Assembly: GCF_001509795.1 (NCBI RefSeq)
Contig: NZ_LLZN01000054.1
Coordinates: forward strand, 1-64,000
Length of the DNA: 64,000 nucleotides
Direction: 5' to 3'
Source: Streptomyces sp. NRRL WC-3605
Lineage (GTDB): Bacteria > Actinomycetota > Actinomycetes > Streptomycetales > Streptomycetaceae
Shown here: piece by piece, positions 52,680 to 62,628 of the stretch
Numbering within the stretch: the stretch's first letter is position 1
Layout of the letters: every line of letters begins with the position of its first letter
The notes under the pieces: model-generated
Databases searched by the model: none
Seen by the model: the letters and a program-made list of their open reading frames with translations, nothing else
Told to the model about the DNA's origin: nothing
Position numbers and translations under genes: made by a program

Positions 52680-53306
52680 TCAGTCCGTTCGCCAGCTCCC
52701 GGTGAGGGCCGGCCCGACCTGTTCCAGGTACTGCACCGTCAACGCCCGTATGGCGTCCAGGCTCGTGTCGCCGCCCGTGGACCAGCTGCGTTCCGTCAGC
52801 CGCATCACCCCGCCGAACACGGCCACCGCCAGCCGCGGCCGGGGGTCGGCGTCGATGTCGACACCCTCGCGCTCGGCCAGCACCCGCGCGATCGCCTCCT
52901 CGGTCTCCAGCGAGCGCCGCAGATGGGCGGCGAGCAGGACCGGCGTCGACTCGATGACCTGGTACATGCGCAGGAACACCTCGACCGGCGCCACGGACTC
53001 GACCACCTCGCTGAGGGTGTCCCAGCTGTCCAGGACGGCCAGCCGCAGCGCGTCCATCGGCGCCTCCTGCGGCGGCCGGTCGCGCACCGCCCGCAGGAAG
53101 TGCGTCTCCGTCATCTCCTGCAGCGCGAGGGCGGCCTCCTCCTTGCCCGCGAAGTACCGGAAGAACGTGCGCTGCGACACATCGACGGCATCGGCGATGT
53201 CGTCGACCGTGGTGTCCTCGTACCCCCGTGTCGTGAAGAGCTCCAGCGCGGTACGCAGCAGCGCTTCCCGGGTGCGCTGCTTCTTGCGTTCGCGCAACGT
53301 GTCCAT
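52680..53306 (-). CDS. TetR family regulator of the divergent MFS exporter
   Basis: 208 residues. HTH: EALLRTALELFTTRGYEDTTVDDIADAVDVSQRTFFRYFAGKEEAAL. The C-terminal domain is helical with a conserved TetR_C pattern. Its start is 67 bases from the MFS start, and a dyad (AGTGA-CTG-TCACT, 53348-53360) between them is the likely shared operator. The TetR promoter has a TTGACA -35 on the minus strand at 53342-53337. Classic drug-efflux arrangement. Confidence 0.92.
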   Translation of the reverse strand: MDTLRERKKQRTREALLRTALELFTTRGYEDTTVDDIADAVDVSQRTFFRYFAGKEEAALALQEMTETHFLRAVRDRPPQEAPMDALRLAVLDSWDTLSEVVESVAPVEVFLRMYQVIESTPVLLAAHLRRSLETEEAIARVLAEREGVDIDADPRPRLAVAVFGGVMRLTERSWSTGGDTSLDAIRALTVQYLEQVGPALTGSWRTD

Positions 53307-53347
53307 AGGTGTCAGTTACCGACTTGTGAATTGGTTTGTCAATTGTC

Positions 53348-53360
53348 AGTGACTGTCACT
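53348..53360. promoter_or_regulatory. TetR operator for the MFS exporter
   Basis: AGTGACTGTCACT: perfect arms AGTGA and TCACT with a three-base centre, 13 bases upstream of the MFS start codon. Confidence 0.6.
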
Positions 53361-53372
53361 AGCCTCGAACAC

Positions 53373-54992
53373 ATGACTAGTCAGACCACCATCGACACGA
53401 CGGGGTCGGGGGGCGACGCGCCGGCGGTCCCCTCGGACGCGACGTCGGCCAAGGGGATGCGCGGACACCCCTGGCTCACGCTGATCACCGTCGCAGTGGG
53501 GGTCATGATGGTGGCCCTCGACGGCACCATCGTGGCCATCGCGAACCCGGCCATCCAGAAGGACCTCAAGGCGAGCTTCGCCGACGTCCAGTGGATCACC
53601 AACGGCTACTTCCTGGCCCTCGCGGTCTCCCTGATCACCGCGGGCAAGCTGGGCGACCGGTTCGGGCACCGCCAGACCTTCCTCATCGGCGTCGTCGGCT
53701 TCGCCGCCGCCTCCGGCGCGATCGGCCTGTCCGACAGCATCGCGCTGGTCGTCACCTTCCGCGTGCTCCAGGGCCTCTTCGGCGCTCTGCTGATGCCGGC
53801 CGCGCTCGGCCTGCTGCGCGCGACCTTCCCGGCCGAGAAGCTCAACATGGCCATCGGTATCTGGGGCATGGTCATCGGCGCCTCCACCGCCGGCGGCCCG
53901 ATCCTCGGCGGTGTCCTCGTCGAGCACGTGAACTGGCAGTCGGTGTTCTTCATCAACGTGCCGGTCGGTGTCCTGGCTGTCGTCCTCGGCGCCCTGATCC
54001 TGCTGGACCACCGCGCCAAGAACGCCCCGCGCTCCTTCGACCTGCTGGGCATCGCCCTGCTGTCGGCCGCCATGTTCTGCCTGGTCTGGGCCCTCATCAA
54101 GGCCCCGGAGTGGGGCTGGGGCGACGGCAAGACCTGGCTGTTCATCGTGGCCTCGGTGGCCGGCTTCGGCCTCTTCGCCCTCTGGGAGACGAAGGTCCGC
54201 GAGCCGCTCATCCCGCTCGGTCTCTTCCGCTCGGTCCCGCTGTCCGCGGGTGTCGTGCTGATGGTCCTCATGGCCATCGCCTTCATGGGCGGCCTGTTCT
54301 TCGTGACGTTCTATCTGCAGAACGTCCACGGCATGACCCCGATCGACGCCGGTCTGCACCTGCTGCCCCTGACCGGCATGATGATCGTCGGCTCCCCGCT
54401 CGCGGGCGCCATGATCACCAAGGTCGGCCCCCGTATCCCGCTGGCGGGCGGCATGGCGCTCACCGCGCTCGCCATGTACGGCATGTCCACCTTGGACACG
54501 AACACCGGCAGCGGCGTCATGTCCCTCTGGTTCGCCTGCCTCGGTCTGGGTCTCGCCCCGGTCATGGTCGGCGCCACCGAGGTCATCGTCGGCAACGCAC
54601 CCATGGAGCTGTCCGGTGTGGCCGGCGGTCTCCAGCAGGCCGCGATGCAGATCGGCGGGAGCCTCGGTACGGCCGTCCTGGGCGCCGTGATGGCCTCCAA
54701 GGTGGACAGCGACCTGGCAGGCAACTGGAAGGACGCAGGACTTCCCCCGCTGTCCGGGGCGAACGAGGCCGCGGCCTCCGAGGCGGTCCAGGTCGGTGTG
54801 GCACCGGTACCCCCGGGCACGCCGGCGGCCATCGCCACCAAGATCACGGACGTCACGCACGACACCTTCATCTCCGGCATGAGCGCGGCCTCCCTGGTCG
54901 CAGCCGGTGTGGCCGCCGTCGCCGTCCTCGTCGCCTTCCTCACCAAGAAGGGCGAGAACGCGGGCGCCGGAGCGGGTGCCGCGCACATCTGA
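53373..54992 (+). CDS. MFS drug exporter, DHA2 (EmrB/QacA) type
   Basis: 539 residues with 14 predicted membrane segments. MFS motifs: LDGTIVAIANPAIQKDL (motif D1), GKLGDRFGHRQTFLIG (motif A), RVLQGLFGALLMPAALGLL (motif B), and GIWGMVIGASTAGGPILGGVLVE (motif C, antiporter signature). It exports hydrophobic drugs or antibiotics by proton antiport. The gene is divergent from its TetR repressor. The C-terminal tail is polar Ala/Gly. Confidence 0.94.
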   Translation: MTSQTTIDTTGSGGDAPAVPSDATSAKGMRGHPWLTLITVAVGVMMVALDGTIVAIANPAIQKDLKASFADVQWITNGYFLALAVSLITAGKLGDRFGHRQTFLIGVVGFAAASGAIGLSDSIALVVTFRVLQGLFGALLMPAALGLLRATFPAEKLNMAIGIWGMVIGASTAGGPILGGVLVEHVNWQSVFFINVPVGVLAVVLGALILLDHRAKNAPRSFDLLGIALLSAAMFCLVWALIKAPEWGWGDGKTWLFIVASVAGFGLFALWETKVREPLIPLGLFRSVPLSAGVVLMVLMAIAFMGGLFFVTFYLQNVHGMTPIDAGLHLLPLTGMMIVGSPLAGAMITKVGPRIPLAGGMALTALAMYGMSTLDTNTGSGVMSLWFACLGLGLAPVMVGATEVIVGNAPMELSGVAGGLQQAAMQIGGSLGTAVLGAVMASKVDSDLAGNWKDAGLPPLSGANEAAASEAVQVGVAPVPPGTPAAIATKITDVTHDTFISGMSAASLVAAGVAAVAVLVAFLTKKGENAGAGAGAAHI

Positions 54993-55217
54993 CGCGTACG
55001 CGTGCGAACGGAGGGGTTCGCGGCGGGAGTTCCCCCATCAGGGTGACAACGCCGCGGATCCCTCCCGTCGCCCGTCCCCTCAGGTGACAGTGAGTCAAGC
55101 GGGGGCCAGCGGCGCGCTGCCGGAGGGGGACGGCGCGCCGACGGCCCGGCCCGCGCGGGCATGAAGTCCGCCATGGCGGTTACTCGTCAAGTCCAACGCC
55201 GAACCAGGGAGTTGACG

Positions 55218-55523
55218 ATGGCGGGCTTCGGACATGGCACGCGCAGGCACCCCCGCTCACGTGGCCGGACGTGGTCACGGACCGGGCCGGATCGCGCGAC
55301 GCTGGGAATCATCGGAGCCATCTGCGCGATCGCCGGATTCTTCGTACTGGGCATCATCCTCGGCCCGGTGGCGATCGTCTGCGGCTGGCTGGCCATGGGC
55401 CGCTCATGGTCGGGAGCCCGCCCGGCCCCCGCCCTGGTGGCGCTGGTCCTGGGCGTGATCGACACCCTGCTGGCGATCATCTGGCTGGCGGGTGCGGCCA
55501 CCCCGGGCATCGGCCTGGCCTGA
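55218..55523 (+). CDS. Small DUF4190-type membrane protein
   Basis: 101 residues from the ATG at 55218 (AGGGAG upstream). A basic N-terminus (HGTRRHPRSRGRTWSR) is followed by two membrane segments: LGIIGAICAIAGFFVLGIILGPVAIVCGWLAMG and ALVALVLGVIDTLLAIIWLAGAA, the DUF4190 hairpin. Function unknown. The preceding 225 bases after the MFS gene contain no gene that I can support. Confidence 0.7.
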   Translation: MAGFGHGTRRHPRSRGRTWSRTGPDRATLGIIGAICAIAGFFVLGIILGPVAIVCGWLAMGRSWSGARPAPALVALVLGVIDTLLAIIWLAGAATPGIGLA

Positions 55524-55593
55524 CCCGCACCGGCCCCACGGCGGCCACCGCCGTGAACGGCCGCGCCGGCAGGTCACCCGGCGCCCTGATGTT

Positions 55594-55651
55594 CCCTTCA
55601 GCACGTACGCCCTTCAGCACATGACGTACGTACGCCCTTCAGTGCATGACG
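55594..55651. repeat. Short imperfect direct repeats before the aceE terminator
   Basis: Three copies of CCCTTCAG(CAC/TGC) at 55594, 55610 and 55635, the intervals containing CGTACG and ATGACG elements. They appear to be a small tandem duplication at the 3' side of aceE. Confidence 0.5.
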
Positions 55652-55709
55652 ACGGGGTGGGGTGCTCCGCGGATCTCCCGCGGCGCGCCCCACCCCGTCG
55701 TCGTGCACT
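55641..55709 (-). terminator. Long hairpin terminator of aceE
   Basis: Arms of 22 bases, beginning AGTGCATGACGACGGGG and ending CCCCGTCGTCGTGCACT, pair with one mismatch around a loop of about 25 bases. It ends three bases from the aceE stop. Confidence 0.75.
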
Positions 55710-55711
55710 CC

Positions 55712-58459
55712 CTACGCGTCGCCCCCGGCCGCCCCCGGGTCCGCCGCCGCCACGTCGAGCAGCTGGTACCGGTCGATGGCCTGCTTCAGGACCGAACGGT
55801 CCACCTTGCCCTCCTTGGCCAGCTCGGTGAGCACCGCCAGCACGATCGAGTGCGCGTCGATGTGGAAGAACCGCCGCGCCGCGCCCCGCGTGTCCGCGAA
55901 GCCGAAGCCGTCGGCGCCCAGCGACTGGTACGTGCCGGGCACCCAGCGGGCGATCTGGTCCGGCACCGACCGCATCCAGTCGGAGACGGCCACGAACGGC
56001 CCCTCGGCACCGCTCAGCTTGCGCGTCACATACGGCACGCGCTGCTCCTCCTCCGGGTGCAGCAGGTTGTGCTCCTCGCAGGCCACCGCCTCGCGCCGCA
56101 GCTCGTTCCAGGAGGTCGCCGACCAGACGTCCGCCTTGACGTTCCACTCCTCGGCGAGGATCTTCTGCGCCTCCAGGGCCCACGGCACGGCCACACCGGA
56201 CGCCATGATCTGCGCCGGCACCGAGCCGGACGTGCCCTCGCTCAGCCGGTACACGCCCTTGAGGATGCCCTCGACGTCGACGTTCTCGGGCTCGGCCGGG
56301 TGCTGGATGGGCTCGTTGTAGACGGTGAGGTAGTAGAAGACGTCCTCCCCGTGCGGGTGCTCGGCGTCGCCGCCGTACATCCGGCGCAGACCGTCCTGGA
56401 CGATGTGCGCGATCTCGAAGCCGTACGCCGGGTCGTAGGCGACACAGCCCGGGTTGGTCGAGGCGAGCAGCTGCGAGTGCCCGTCGGCGTGCTGCAGTCC
56501 CTCACCGGTCAGGGTCGTGCGCCCGGCGGTGGCGCCCAGGACGAAACCGCGCGCGAGCTGGTCCGCCATCTGCCAGAACTGGTCGCCGGTGCGCTGGAAA
56601 CCGAACATCGAGTAGAAGACGTACACCGGGATCAGCGGTTCGCCGTGCGTGGCGTAGGCCGATCCGGCCGCGATCAGCGAGGCGGTGCAGCCGGCCTCCG
56701 AGATGCCGTCGTGCAGCATCTGGCCCTGCGGGGACTCCTTGTACGCGAGCAGCAGGTCCCGGTCGACCGCCTCGTACTGCTGCCCGAGCGGGTTGTAGAT
56801 CTTCGCGCTCGGGAAGAAGGAGTCCATGCCGAACGTGCGGTACTCGTCGGGCGCGATCAGCACGAACCGCCGGCCGAGCTCCTTGTCCCGCATGAGGTCC
56901 TTCAGGAGCCGCACGAACGCCATGGTGGTGGCGATCGACTGCTGGCCCGAGCCCTTCTTCACGGTCGCGTACGTCTTGTCGTCGGGCAGGGCCAGCGGCT
57001 TCGACCGCACGACACGGGTGGGCACATAACCGCCGAGGCCCTTGCGGCGGTCGTGCATGTACTGGATCTCCTCGGAGTCCCGCCCCGGGTGGTAGTACGG
57101 CGGGAGGCCGCTCTCCAGCTCCTTGTCGGCGATCGGCAGGTGCAGCCGGTCGCGGAAGCGCTTGAGGTCGTCGACCGTCAGCTTCTTCATCTGGTGCGTG
57201 GCGTTGCGGCCCTCGAAGTTCGGGCCGAGGGTCCAGCCCTTGATCGTCTTGGCGAGGATCACCGTCGGCTGGCCCTTGTGCGCCTTGGCCGCCGAGAACG
57301 CCGCGAAGATCTTGCGGTGGTCGTGACCGCCGCGGCCCAGGTGCAGGATCTGGTCGTCGGTCATGCCCTCGACCATGGCGCGCAGCCGCTGGTCGTCGCC
57401 GAAGAAGTGCTCACGGATGTACGCGCCGGTCTCGGTGGCGTACGTCTGGAACTGCCCGTCCGGCGTGGTGTTCATCCGGTTGACCAGCAGGCCGTCGCGG
57501 TCCTGCGCGAGCAGCGGGTCCCAGGAGCGGTCCCAGATCAGCTTGATCACGTTCCAGCCGGCGCCCCGGAAGATCGACTCCAGCTCCTGGATGACCTTGC
57601 CGTTGCCCCGGACGGGGCCGTCGAGGCGCTGCAGGTTGCAGTTCACCACGAACGTCAGGTTGTCCAGGCCCTCGCGTGCCGCGATGGACAGCTGGCCCAG
57701 TGACTCCGGCTCGTCCATCTCGCCGTCGCCGAGGAACGCCCACACGTGCGACGCGGAGGTGTCCGCGATGCCGCGGGCCTCCATGTAGCGGTTCATCCGC
57801 GCCTGGTAGATCGCGCCGATCGGGCCGAGGCCCATGGAGACGGTCGGGAACTCCCAGAAGTCCGGCATCAGCCGCGGGTGCGGGTACGAGGACAGGCCGT
57901 GCGGGGCCTTGGACTTCTCCTGGCGGAAGGCGTCCAGGTTCTGCTCGCTGAGGCGGTCCAGCAGGTACGCGCGCGCGTAGATGCCGGGCGAGGCGTGGCC
58001 CTGGAAGAAGACCTGGTCGCCGCCGTCGCCCTCGTCCTTGCCGCGGAAGAAGTGGTTGAAGCCCACGTCGTAGAGCGAGGCGGAGGAGGCGAACGTGGCG
58101 ATGTGGCCGCCGACGCCGATGCCGGGGCGCTGGGCGCGGGACACCATGACCGCGGCGTTCCACCGGGTCGCGTTCAGGATCCTTCGCTCGATCTCCTCGT
58201 TGCCCGGGAAGAACGGCTCGTCCTTGGTGGCGATCGTGTTGACGTAGTCCGTGCTGCGCATCTCGGGCACCGCGACGCGCCTCGCGCGGGCCCGCTCGAT
58301 CAGGCGCAGCATCAGATAGCGGGCCCGCTCCCGGCCGCGCTCGTCCACGGCGGCGTCGAGGGAGTCGAGCCACTCCTGGGTTTCCTCGGGATCGAAGTCA
58401 GGAACCTGACTCGGAAGGCCGCCAATGATGATCGGGTTGCGATCTGAACCGGAAGCCAC
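55712..58459 (-). CDS. aceE: Pyruvate dehydrogenase E1 component, homodimeric type
   Basis: 915 residues, the usual size of a homodimeric AceE. Thiamine diphosphate motif [14 protein letters not shown]...NCNLQRLDG in the N-terminal third, the active-site [22 protein letters not shown] region (His), and the C-terminal transketolase domain ([14 protein letters not shown]). It decarboxylates pyruvate and reductively acetylates the E2 lipoyl domain, feeding acetyl-CoA to the TCA cycle and to the fab operon. GTG start with AAGGAACA upstream. E2 and E3 genes are not in the window. It is divergent from the DUF3052 gene across a 363-base region rich in inverted repeats. Confidence 0.95.
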   Translation of the reverse strand: MASGSDRNPIIIGGLPSQVPDFDPEETQEWLDSLDAAVDERGRERARYLMLRLIERARARRVAVPEMRSTDYVNTIATKDEPFFPGNEEIERRILNATRWNAAVMVSRAQRPGIGVGGHIATFASSASLYDVGFNHFFRGKDEGDGGDQVFFQGHASPGIYARAYLLDRLSEQNLDAFRQEKSKAPHGLSSYPHPRLMPDFWEFPTVSMGLGPIGAIYQARMNRYMEARGIADTSASHVWAFLGDGEMDEPESLGQLSIAAREGLDNLTFVVNCNLQRLDGPVRGNGKVIQELESIFRGAGWNVIKLIWDRSWDPLLAQDRDGLLVNRMNTTPDGQFQTYATETGAYIREHFFGDDQRLRAMVEGMTDDQILHLGRGGHDHRKIFAAFSAAKAHKGQPTVILAKTIKGWTLGPNFEGRNATHQMKKLTVDDLKRFRDRLHLPIADKELESGLPPYYHPGRDSEEIQYMHDRRKGLGGYVPTRVVRSKPLALPDDKTYATVKKGSGQQSIATTMAFVRLLKDLMRDKELGRRFVLIAPDEYRTFGMDSFFPSAKIYNPLGQQYEAVDRDLLLAYKESPQGQMLHDGISEAGCTASLIAAGSAYATHGEPLIPVYVFYSMFGFQRTGDQFWQMADQLARGFVLGATAGRTTLTGEGLQHADGHSQLLASTNPGCVAYDPAYGFEIAHIVQDGLRRMYGGDAEHPHGEDVFYYLTVYNEPIQHPAEPENVDVEGILKGVYRLSEGTSGSVPAQIMASGVAVPWALEAQKILAEEWNVKADVWSATSWNELRREAVACEEHNLLHPEEEQRVPYVTRKLSGAEGPFVAVSDWMRSVPDQIARWVPGTYQSLGADGFGFADTRGAARRFFHIDAHSIVLAVLTELAKEGKVDRSVLKQAIDRYQLLDVAAADPGAAGGDA

Positions 58460-58822
58460 GCTGTTCCTTACCTGTCAGAGGGCCGTGTTTCTGGGGTTTC
58501 TGGGTGCGCTGCACCGCTCCCCATCGTGTACCTCGGGGGACCGGACGTCATCTCTACTGCTGGGTAACCGGCGATTGGGCAACGGTCGAGTGCCCCCGAA
58601 GGGTTCCCAAACTCACAAAGGGGGCACATTGGTGTGGTGCACGTCACCACGGAGCCATGTTCGGGTGCCAGGAGTTGCGGTGACACGTTCCGGATCGTCA
58701 CCGTTTCGGCGGTCCCGACGGCCTGGTACTTGCGCGATCCGCCCCGCCCGTGTGGACTACGGCCAATGCTTCGCGCACGCGCGTGGCTGAGTTATTCCCA
58801 AGACATGATCAGGAGGCAACCC
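58460..58822. promoter_or_regulatory. Divergent control region, aceE / DUF3052
   Basis: Three inverted repeats: GTGCCCCC (58590-58597) with GGGGGCAC (58620-58627); GTGGTG (58634-58639) with CACCAC (58645-58650), which includes GTGGTGCACGTCAC, a match to the Crp motif; and GGTGAC (58679-58684) with GTCACC (58697-58702). No coding frame of its own is evident. These are likely regulator sites for aceE. Confidence 0.5.
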
Positions 58823-59260
58823 GTGAGCGCGACCGCGGACCACGCGGAGGAGCGGACGAGCCCTGCCGTCAGGCTGGGGTTCCAGCCCGAGCAGGTGGTC
58901 CAGGAGATCGGCTTCGACGACGACGTCGACCAGGAGCTCCGCGAGGCCATTGAGGAAGTCATCGGCAGCGAGCTGGTGGACGAGGAGTACGACGACGTCG
59001 CCGACGCCGTGGTGCTGTGGTTCCGCGACGAGGACGGCGACCTGACGGATGCGCTGGTGGACGCCACCACGTACATCGAGGAGGGCGGCTCGATCCTTCT
59101 CCTGACGCCGAAGACGGGCCGTGACGGCTACGTGGAGCCCAGCGACATCTCTGAAGCCGCGACCACGGCGGGGCTGTCGGCTTCCAAGAGCGTCAGCGTC
59201 GGCAAGGACTGGAGCGGCAGCCGGCTGGTGACGCCCAAGGCCGCGAAGTCCAAGAAGTAA
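58823..59260 (+). CDS. DUF3052 domain protein
   Basis: 145 residues from the GTG at 58823 (AGGAGG six bases upstream). The N-terminus has VRLGFQPEQVVQEIGFDDDVDQELREAIEEVIG, then the acidic DEEYDDVADAVVLWFRDEDGDLTDALVDA and the C-terminal LLLTPKTGRDGYVEPSDISEAATTAGLSASKS, all as in the actinobacterial DUF3052 family. Function unknown, conserved next to aceE. It is followed by the peroxiredoxin gene 117 bases later. Confidence 0.9.
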   Translation: MSATADHAEERTSPAVRLGFQPEQVVQEIGFDDDVDQELREAIEEVIGSELVDEEYDDVADAVVLWFRDEDGDLTDALVDATTYIEEGGSILLLTPKTGRDGYVEPSDISEAATTAGLSASKSVSVGKDWSGSRLVTPKAAKSKK

Positions 59261-59376
59261 CCGGTGGCTGAGCCGGGCCGGACCCCAGGGCCCGGCCCGG
59301 CCTCCTGCGTGGCCCCCGGTGGCCGCTGCATAGGGTGGACACCACCCGAACAGCCCACCGAAGGGACACGACGACG

Positions 59377-59835
59377 ATGGCGATCCAGGTCGGCGACAAG
59401 GCCCCCGACTTCGCGCTCAAGGACAACCACGGCCGCACCGTGCGGCTCTCCGACTTCCGCGGCGCGCAGAACGTCGTCCTGCTCTTCTACCCCTTCGCCT
59501 TCACCGGCGTCTGCACCGGCGAGCTGTGCGCCGTTCGGGACAACCTGCCGCGGTTCACCGACCGCGACACCCAGATCCTCGCCGTGTCCAACGACTCCAT
59601 CCACACCCTGCGCGTCTTCGGCGAGCAGGAGGGCCTGGAGTACCCGCTGCTCAGCGACTTCTGGCCGCACGGAGAGGTCAGCCGCGCCTACGGCGTCTTC
59701 GCCGAGGACAAGGGCTGCGCGGTGCGCGGCACCTTCGTCATCGACAAGGAGGGCGTCGTCCGCTGGACCGTGATCAACGCTCTGCCGGACGCACGCGACC
59801 TCAACGAGTACGTCGAGGCGCTCGACGCGCTCTGA
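59377..59835 (+). CDS. ahpE: Peroxiredoxin, AhpE type
   Basis: 152 residues. Thioredoxin-fold peroxiredoxin with the peroxidatic Cys46 in [12 protein letters not shown] (PxxxTxxC-like), a second Cys at 51, and the resolving geometry of AhpE. It reduces hydroperoxides. AAGGGAC lies upstream of the ATG. It is followed by the TerD cluster, so oxidative-stress protection may be a theme of this block. Confidence 0.9.
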   Translation: MAIQVGDKAPDFALKDNHGRTVRLSDFRGAQNVVLLFYPFAFTGVCTGELCAVRDNLPRFTDRDTQILAVSNDSIHTLRVFGEQEGLEYPLLSDFWPHGEVSRAYGVFAEDKGCAVRGTFVIDKEGVVRWTVINALPDARDLNEYVEALDAL

Positions 59836-59984
59836 TCCCTTTCCGTCACCGACTCGACGCCGACACCTGCGATCGGTGGGTACAAGCCCTGCGCACGACG
59901 GGAACCCGTCACTAGGATCGAGTCGTTGATCCGATACCGAACGCACGGCGGGGCTCCCGGCCCCCGGACATCAATGGAGGACTC

Positions 59985-60560
59985 GTGGGAGTCAGCCTCA
60001 GCAAGGGCGGCAACGTATCACTGACCAAGGAGGCCCCCGGCCTCACCGCGGTCATCGTCGGTCTGGGGTGGGACGTCCGCACCACGACCGGCACCGACTT
60101 CGACCTCGACGCCAGCGCTCTGCTGCTGAACAACACGGGCAAGGTCGCCAACGACCAGAACTTCGTGTTCTTCAACAACCTCAAGAGCCCCGACGGCTCC
60201 GTGGAGCACACCGGTGACAACCTCACCGGTGAGGGCGAGGGCGACGACGAGCAGATCAAGGTCAACCTGGCGGGCGTTCCGGCCGAGATCGAGAAGATCG
60301 TCTTCCCGGTCTCGATCTACGACGCCGAGAACCGTCAGCAGTCCTTCGGCCAGGTGCGCAACGCCTTCATCCGCGTCGTCAACCAGGCCGGTGGCGCCGA
60401 GATCGCCCGCTACGACCTCTCGGAGGACGCGTCCACCGAGACGGCGATGGTCTTCGGCGAGCTGTACCGCCACGGCGCCGAGTGGAAGTTCCGCGCCATC
60501 GGCCAGGGCTACGCGTCGGGTCTGCGCGGCATCGCACAGGACTTCGGGGTCAACGTCTGA
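59985..60560 (+). CDS. TerD-family protein 1
   Basis: 191 residues. TerD landmarks: [32 protein letters not shown] (with GTG start and GGAGGA upstream), the calcium-binding [11 protein letters not shown], and [33 protein letters not shown]-terminal [22 protein letters not shown]. TerD proteins bind calcium and act in tellurite resistance, phage inhibition and, in streptomycetes, differentiation. First of a ter-like cluster. A paralogue follows immediately. Confidence 0.95.
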   Translation: MGVSLSKGGNVSLTKEAPGLTAVIVGLGWDVRTTTGTDFDLDASALLLNNTGKVANDQNFVFFNNLKSPDGSVEHTGDNLTGEGEGDDEQIKVNLAGVPAEIEKIVFPVSIYDAENRQQSFGQVRNAFIRVVNQAGGAEIARYDLSEDASTETAMVFGELYRHGAEWKFRAIGQGYASGLRGIAQDFGVNV

Positions 60561-60676
60561 CGTCACCCGGCGTGCCCGTCCAGGACACGTCCGGCCGATT
60601 CCGGCGCCGTACCGTTTCGGTGCGGCGCCGGACGCGCAGAACAACCGTGAAGCACCACCTGGGGAGGAACAGCATC

Positions 60677-61252
60677 ATGGGCGTCACGCTCGCCAAGGGA
60701 GGAAACGTCTCCCTGTCCAAGGCCGCACCGAATCTCACCCAGGTGATGATCGGGCTCGGCTGGGACGCGCGTTCCACCACCGGAGCCCCCTTCGACCTCG
60801 ACGCCAGCGCCCTGGTGTGCAGCGGCGGCCGGGTCATGGGCGACGAGTGGTTCGTCTTCTACAACCAGCTCAAGAGCCCCGACGGCTCGGTGGAGCACAC
60901 CGGTGACAACCTCACCGGTGAGGGCGACGGCGACGACGAGTCGATCCTGGTCGACCTGTCGAAGGTGCCCGCCCAGTGCGACAAGATCGTCTTCCCCGTC
61001 TCCATCCATATGGCCGACGAGCGCGGCCAGGCCTTCGGCCAGGTAAGCAACGCCTTCATCCGGGTCGTCAACCAGGCGGACGGCCAGGAACTCGCCCGCT
61101 ACGACCTCAGCGAGGACGCCTCCACCGAGACCGCGATGATCTTCGGCGAGGTCTACCGCTACCAGGGCGAGTGGAAGTTCCGCGCGGTCGGACAGGGGTA
61201 CGCGTCGGGTCTGCGCGGCATCGCCCTGGACTTCGGGGTCAACGTCTCATAA
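60677..61252 (+). CDS. TerD-family protein 2
   Basis: 191 residues, a close tandem paralogue of the preceding gene: [32 protein letters not shown] and [30 protein letters not shown] keep the calcium-binding residues. The two genes share long identical nucleotide stretches (e.g. around 60195-60240 and 60880-60925), so this is a recent duplication or gene conversion. GGGGAGGA is upstream. The 116-base gap from the first copy contains a promoter-like AT-poor sequence only. Confidence 0.95.
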   Translation: MGVTLAKGGNVSLSKAAPNLTQVMIGLGWDARSTTGAPFDLDASALVCSGGRVMGDEWFVFYNQLKSPDGSVEHTGDNLTGEGDGDDESILVDLSKVPAQCDKIVFPVSIHMADERGQAFGQVSNAFIRVVNQADGQELARYDLSEDASTETAMIFGEVYRYQGEWKFRAVGQGYASGLRGIALDFGVNVS

Positions 61253-61378
61253 CGCGATATGGGCAAAACCCGGGTCCGGGTGGGGCGCGCCACGACGCCG
61301 ACATAGACTCCGGGTTCAAAGTTTCGTAAAGCCGAGTACGGCGCGGGGGAGCCCCGTACACACAGGATTGGGTAGCCA

Positions 61379-62524
61379 GTGCTTCTGAAAACCTTCGGCT
61401 GGTCGTTCGCGGTCACCGCGCTCGGCCTGGTCGCAGCGGTCCTCTTCGGGGGGTGGACCGCCCTCGGCATCGTGGCGATCCTCTCGGTCCTGGAGATCTC
61501 GCTGTCCTTCGACAACGCGGTGGTCAACGCCGGGATCCTGAAGAAGATGAATGCCTTCTGGCAGAAGATCTTCCTCACCATCGGCATCCTGATCGCCGTG
61601 TTCGGCATGCGGCTGGTCTTCCCCGTGGTGATCGTGGCGATCAGCGCCCAGCTCGGGCCGATCGAGGCCGTCGACCTCGCGCTCAGCGACAAGGACCGCT
61701 ACCAGGAGCTCGTCACCGACGCCCACCCCGCGATCGCAGCGTTCGGTGGCATGTTCCTGCTGATGATCTTCCTCGACTTCATCTTCGAGGACCGGGACAT
61801 CAAGTGGCTGGCCTGGCTGGAGCGGCCGCTGGCCAAGCTCGGCAAGGTCGACATGCTGTCGGTCTGCATCGCGCTCATCGTCCTGCTGATCTCCGCGCTG
61901 ACCTTCGCGGCCAACGCCCACCAGCACGGCGGCGCCCACGTCGACAAGGCCGAGACGGTCCTGCTGTCCGGTATCGCCGGTCTGATCACGTACATGATCG
62001 TGGGCGGCCTGTCCGGGTTCTTCGAGGACAAGCTCGAAGAGGAGGAGGAACGCGAGCACGAGGCCGAGGAGGAGGCCGAGCGCAGCGGCAAGCCCCGCTC
62101 CGCGGTCGCCCTGGCCGGCAAGGCCGCGTTCTTCATGTTCCTGTACCTGGAGGTCCTGGACGCCTCGTTCTCGTTCGACGGCGTGATCGGCGCCTTCGCG
62201 ATCACCAACGACATCGTCCTCATGGCCCTCGGCCTCGGCATCGGCGCGATGTACGTCCGTTCGCTCACGGTCTACCTGGTCCGCCAGGGCACCCTCGACG
62301 ACTACGTCTACCTGGAGCACGGCGCGCACTACGCCATCGGCGCCCTCGCCATGATCCTGCTGGTCACCATCCAGTACCAGATCAACGAGATCATCACCGG
62401 CCTGATCGGCGTCGTGCTGATCGGCGCCTCCTTCTGGTCCTCGGTCCGCCGCAACCGCGCCCTCGCGGCGGCGGAGGGAAAAGCGGAGGCCCCGGACAAG
62501 ACTGAGGTGTCGTCCGGGGTGTGA
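61379..62524 (+). CDS. DUF475 (TerC-like) integral membrane protein
   Basis: 381 residues. The TerC/DUF475 topology: LLKTFGWSFAVTALGLVAAVLFGGWTALGIVAILSVLEISLSFDNAVVNAGILKKM begins with the conserved EISLSFDNAVVNA metal motif, then MFLYLEVLDASFSFDGVIGAF repeats it (FDGV). About eight to nine membrane segments. A Glu-rich cytoplasmic loop (LEEEEEREHEAEEEAE) may bind cations. The TerC family exports manganese or functions in envelope metal supply in partner with TerD proteins. Start is GTG. Confidence 0.92.
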   Translation: MLLKTFGWSFAVTALGLVAAVLFGGWTALGIVAILSVLEISLSFDNAVVNAGILKKMNAFWQKIFLTIGILIAVFGMRLVFPVVIVAISAQLGPIEAVDLALSDKDRYQELVTDAHPAIAAFGGMFLLMIFLDFIFEDRDIKWLAWLERPLAKLGKVDMLSVCIALIVLLISALTFAANAHQHGGAHVDKAETVLLSGIAGLITYMIVGGLSGFFEDKLEEEEEREHEAEEEAERSGKPRSAVALAGKAAFFMFLYLEVLDASFSFDGVIGAFAITNDIVLMALGLGIGAMYVRSLTVYLVRQGTLDDYVYLEHGAHYAIGALAMILLVTIQYQINEIITGLIGVVLIGASFWSSVRRNRALAAAEGKAEAPDKTEVSSGV

Positions 62525-62628
62525 CACCCGCGAGGGTGAGGAACGCTCTGAGCGGGGCGGCCGGACGTCCGGCCGCCCCGCCGGTTTGTGCAGGGACACG
62601 AACGTCCTGCGGGACGTGGGGGGCGGAC

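Noticed and set aside
59836..59984. Possible tRNA-like fold before the first TerD gene
   Set aside because: Short complementary pieces such as CGACTCGA and TCGAGTCG are about 70 bases apart but no cloverleaf, anticodon arm or T-loop could be built.
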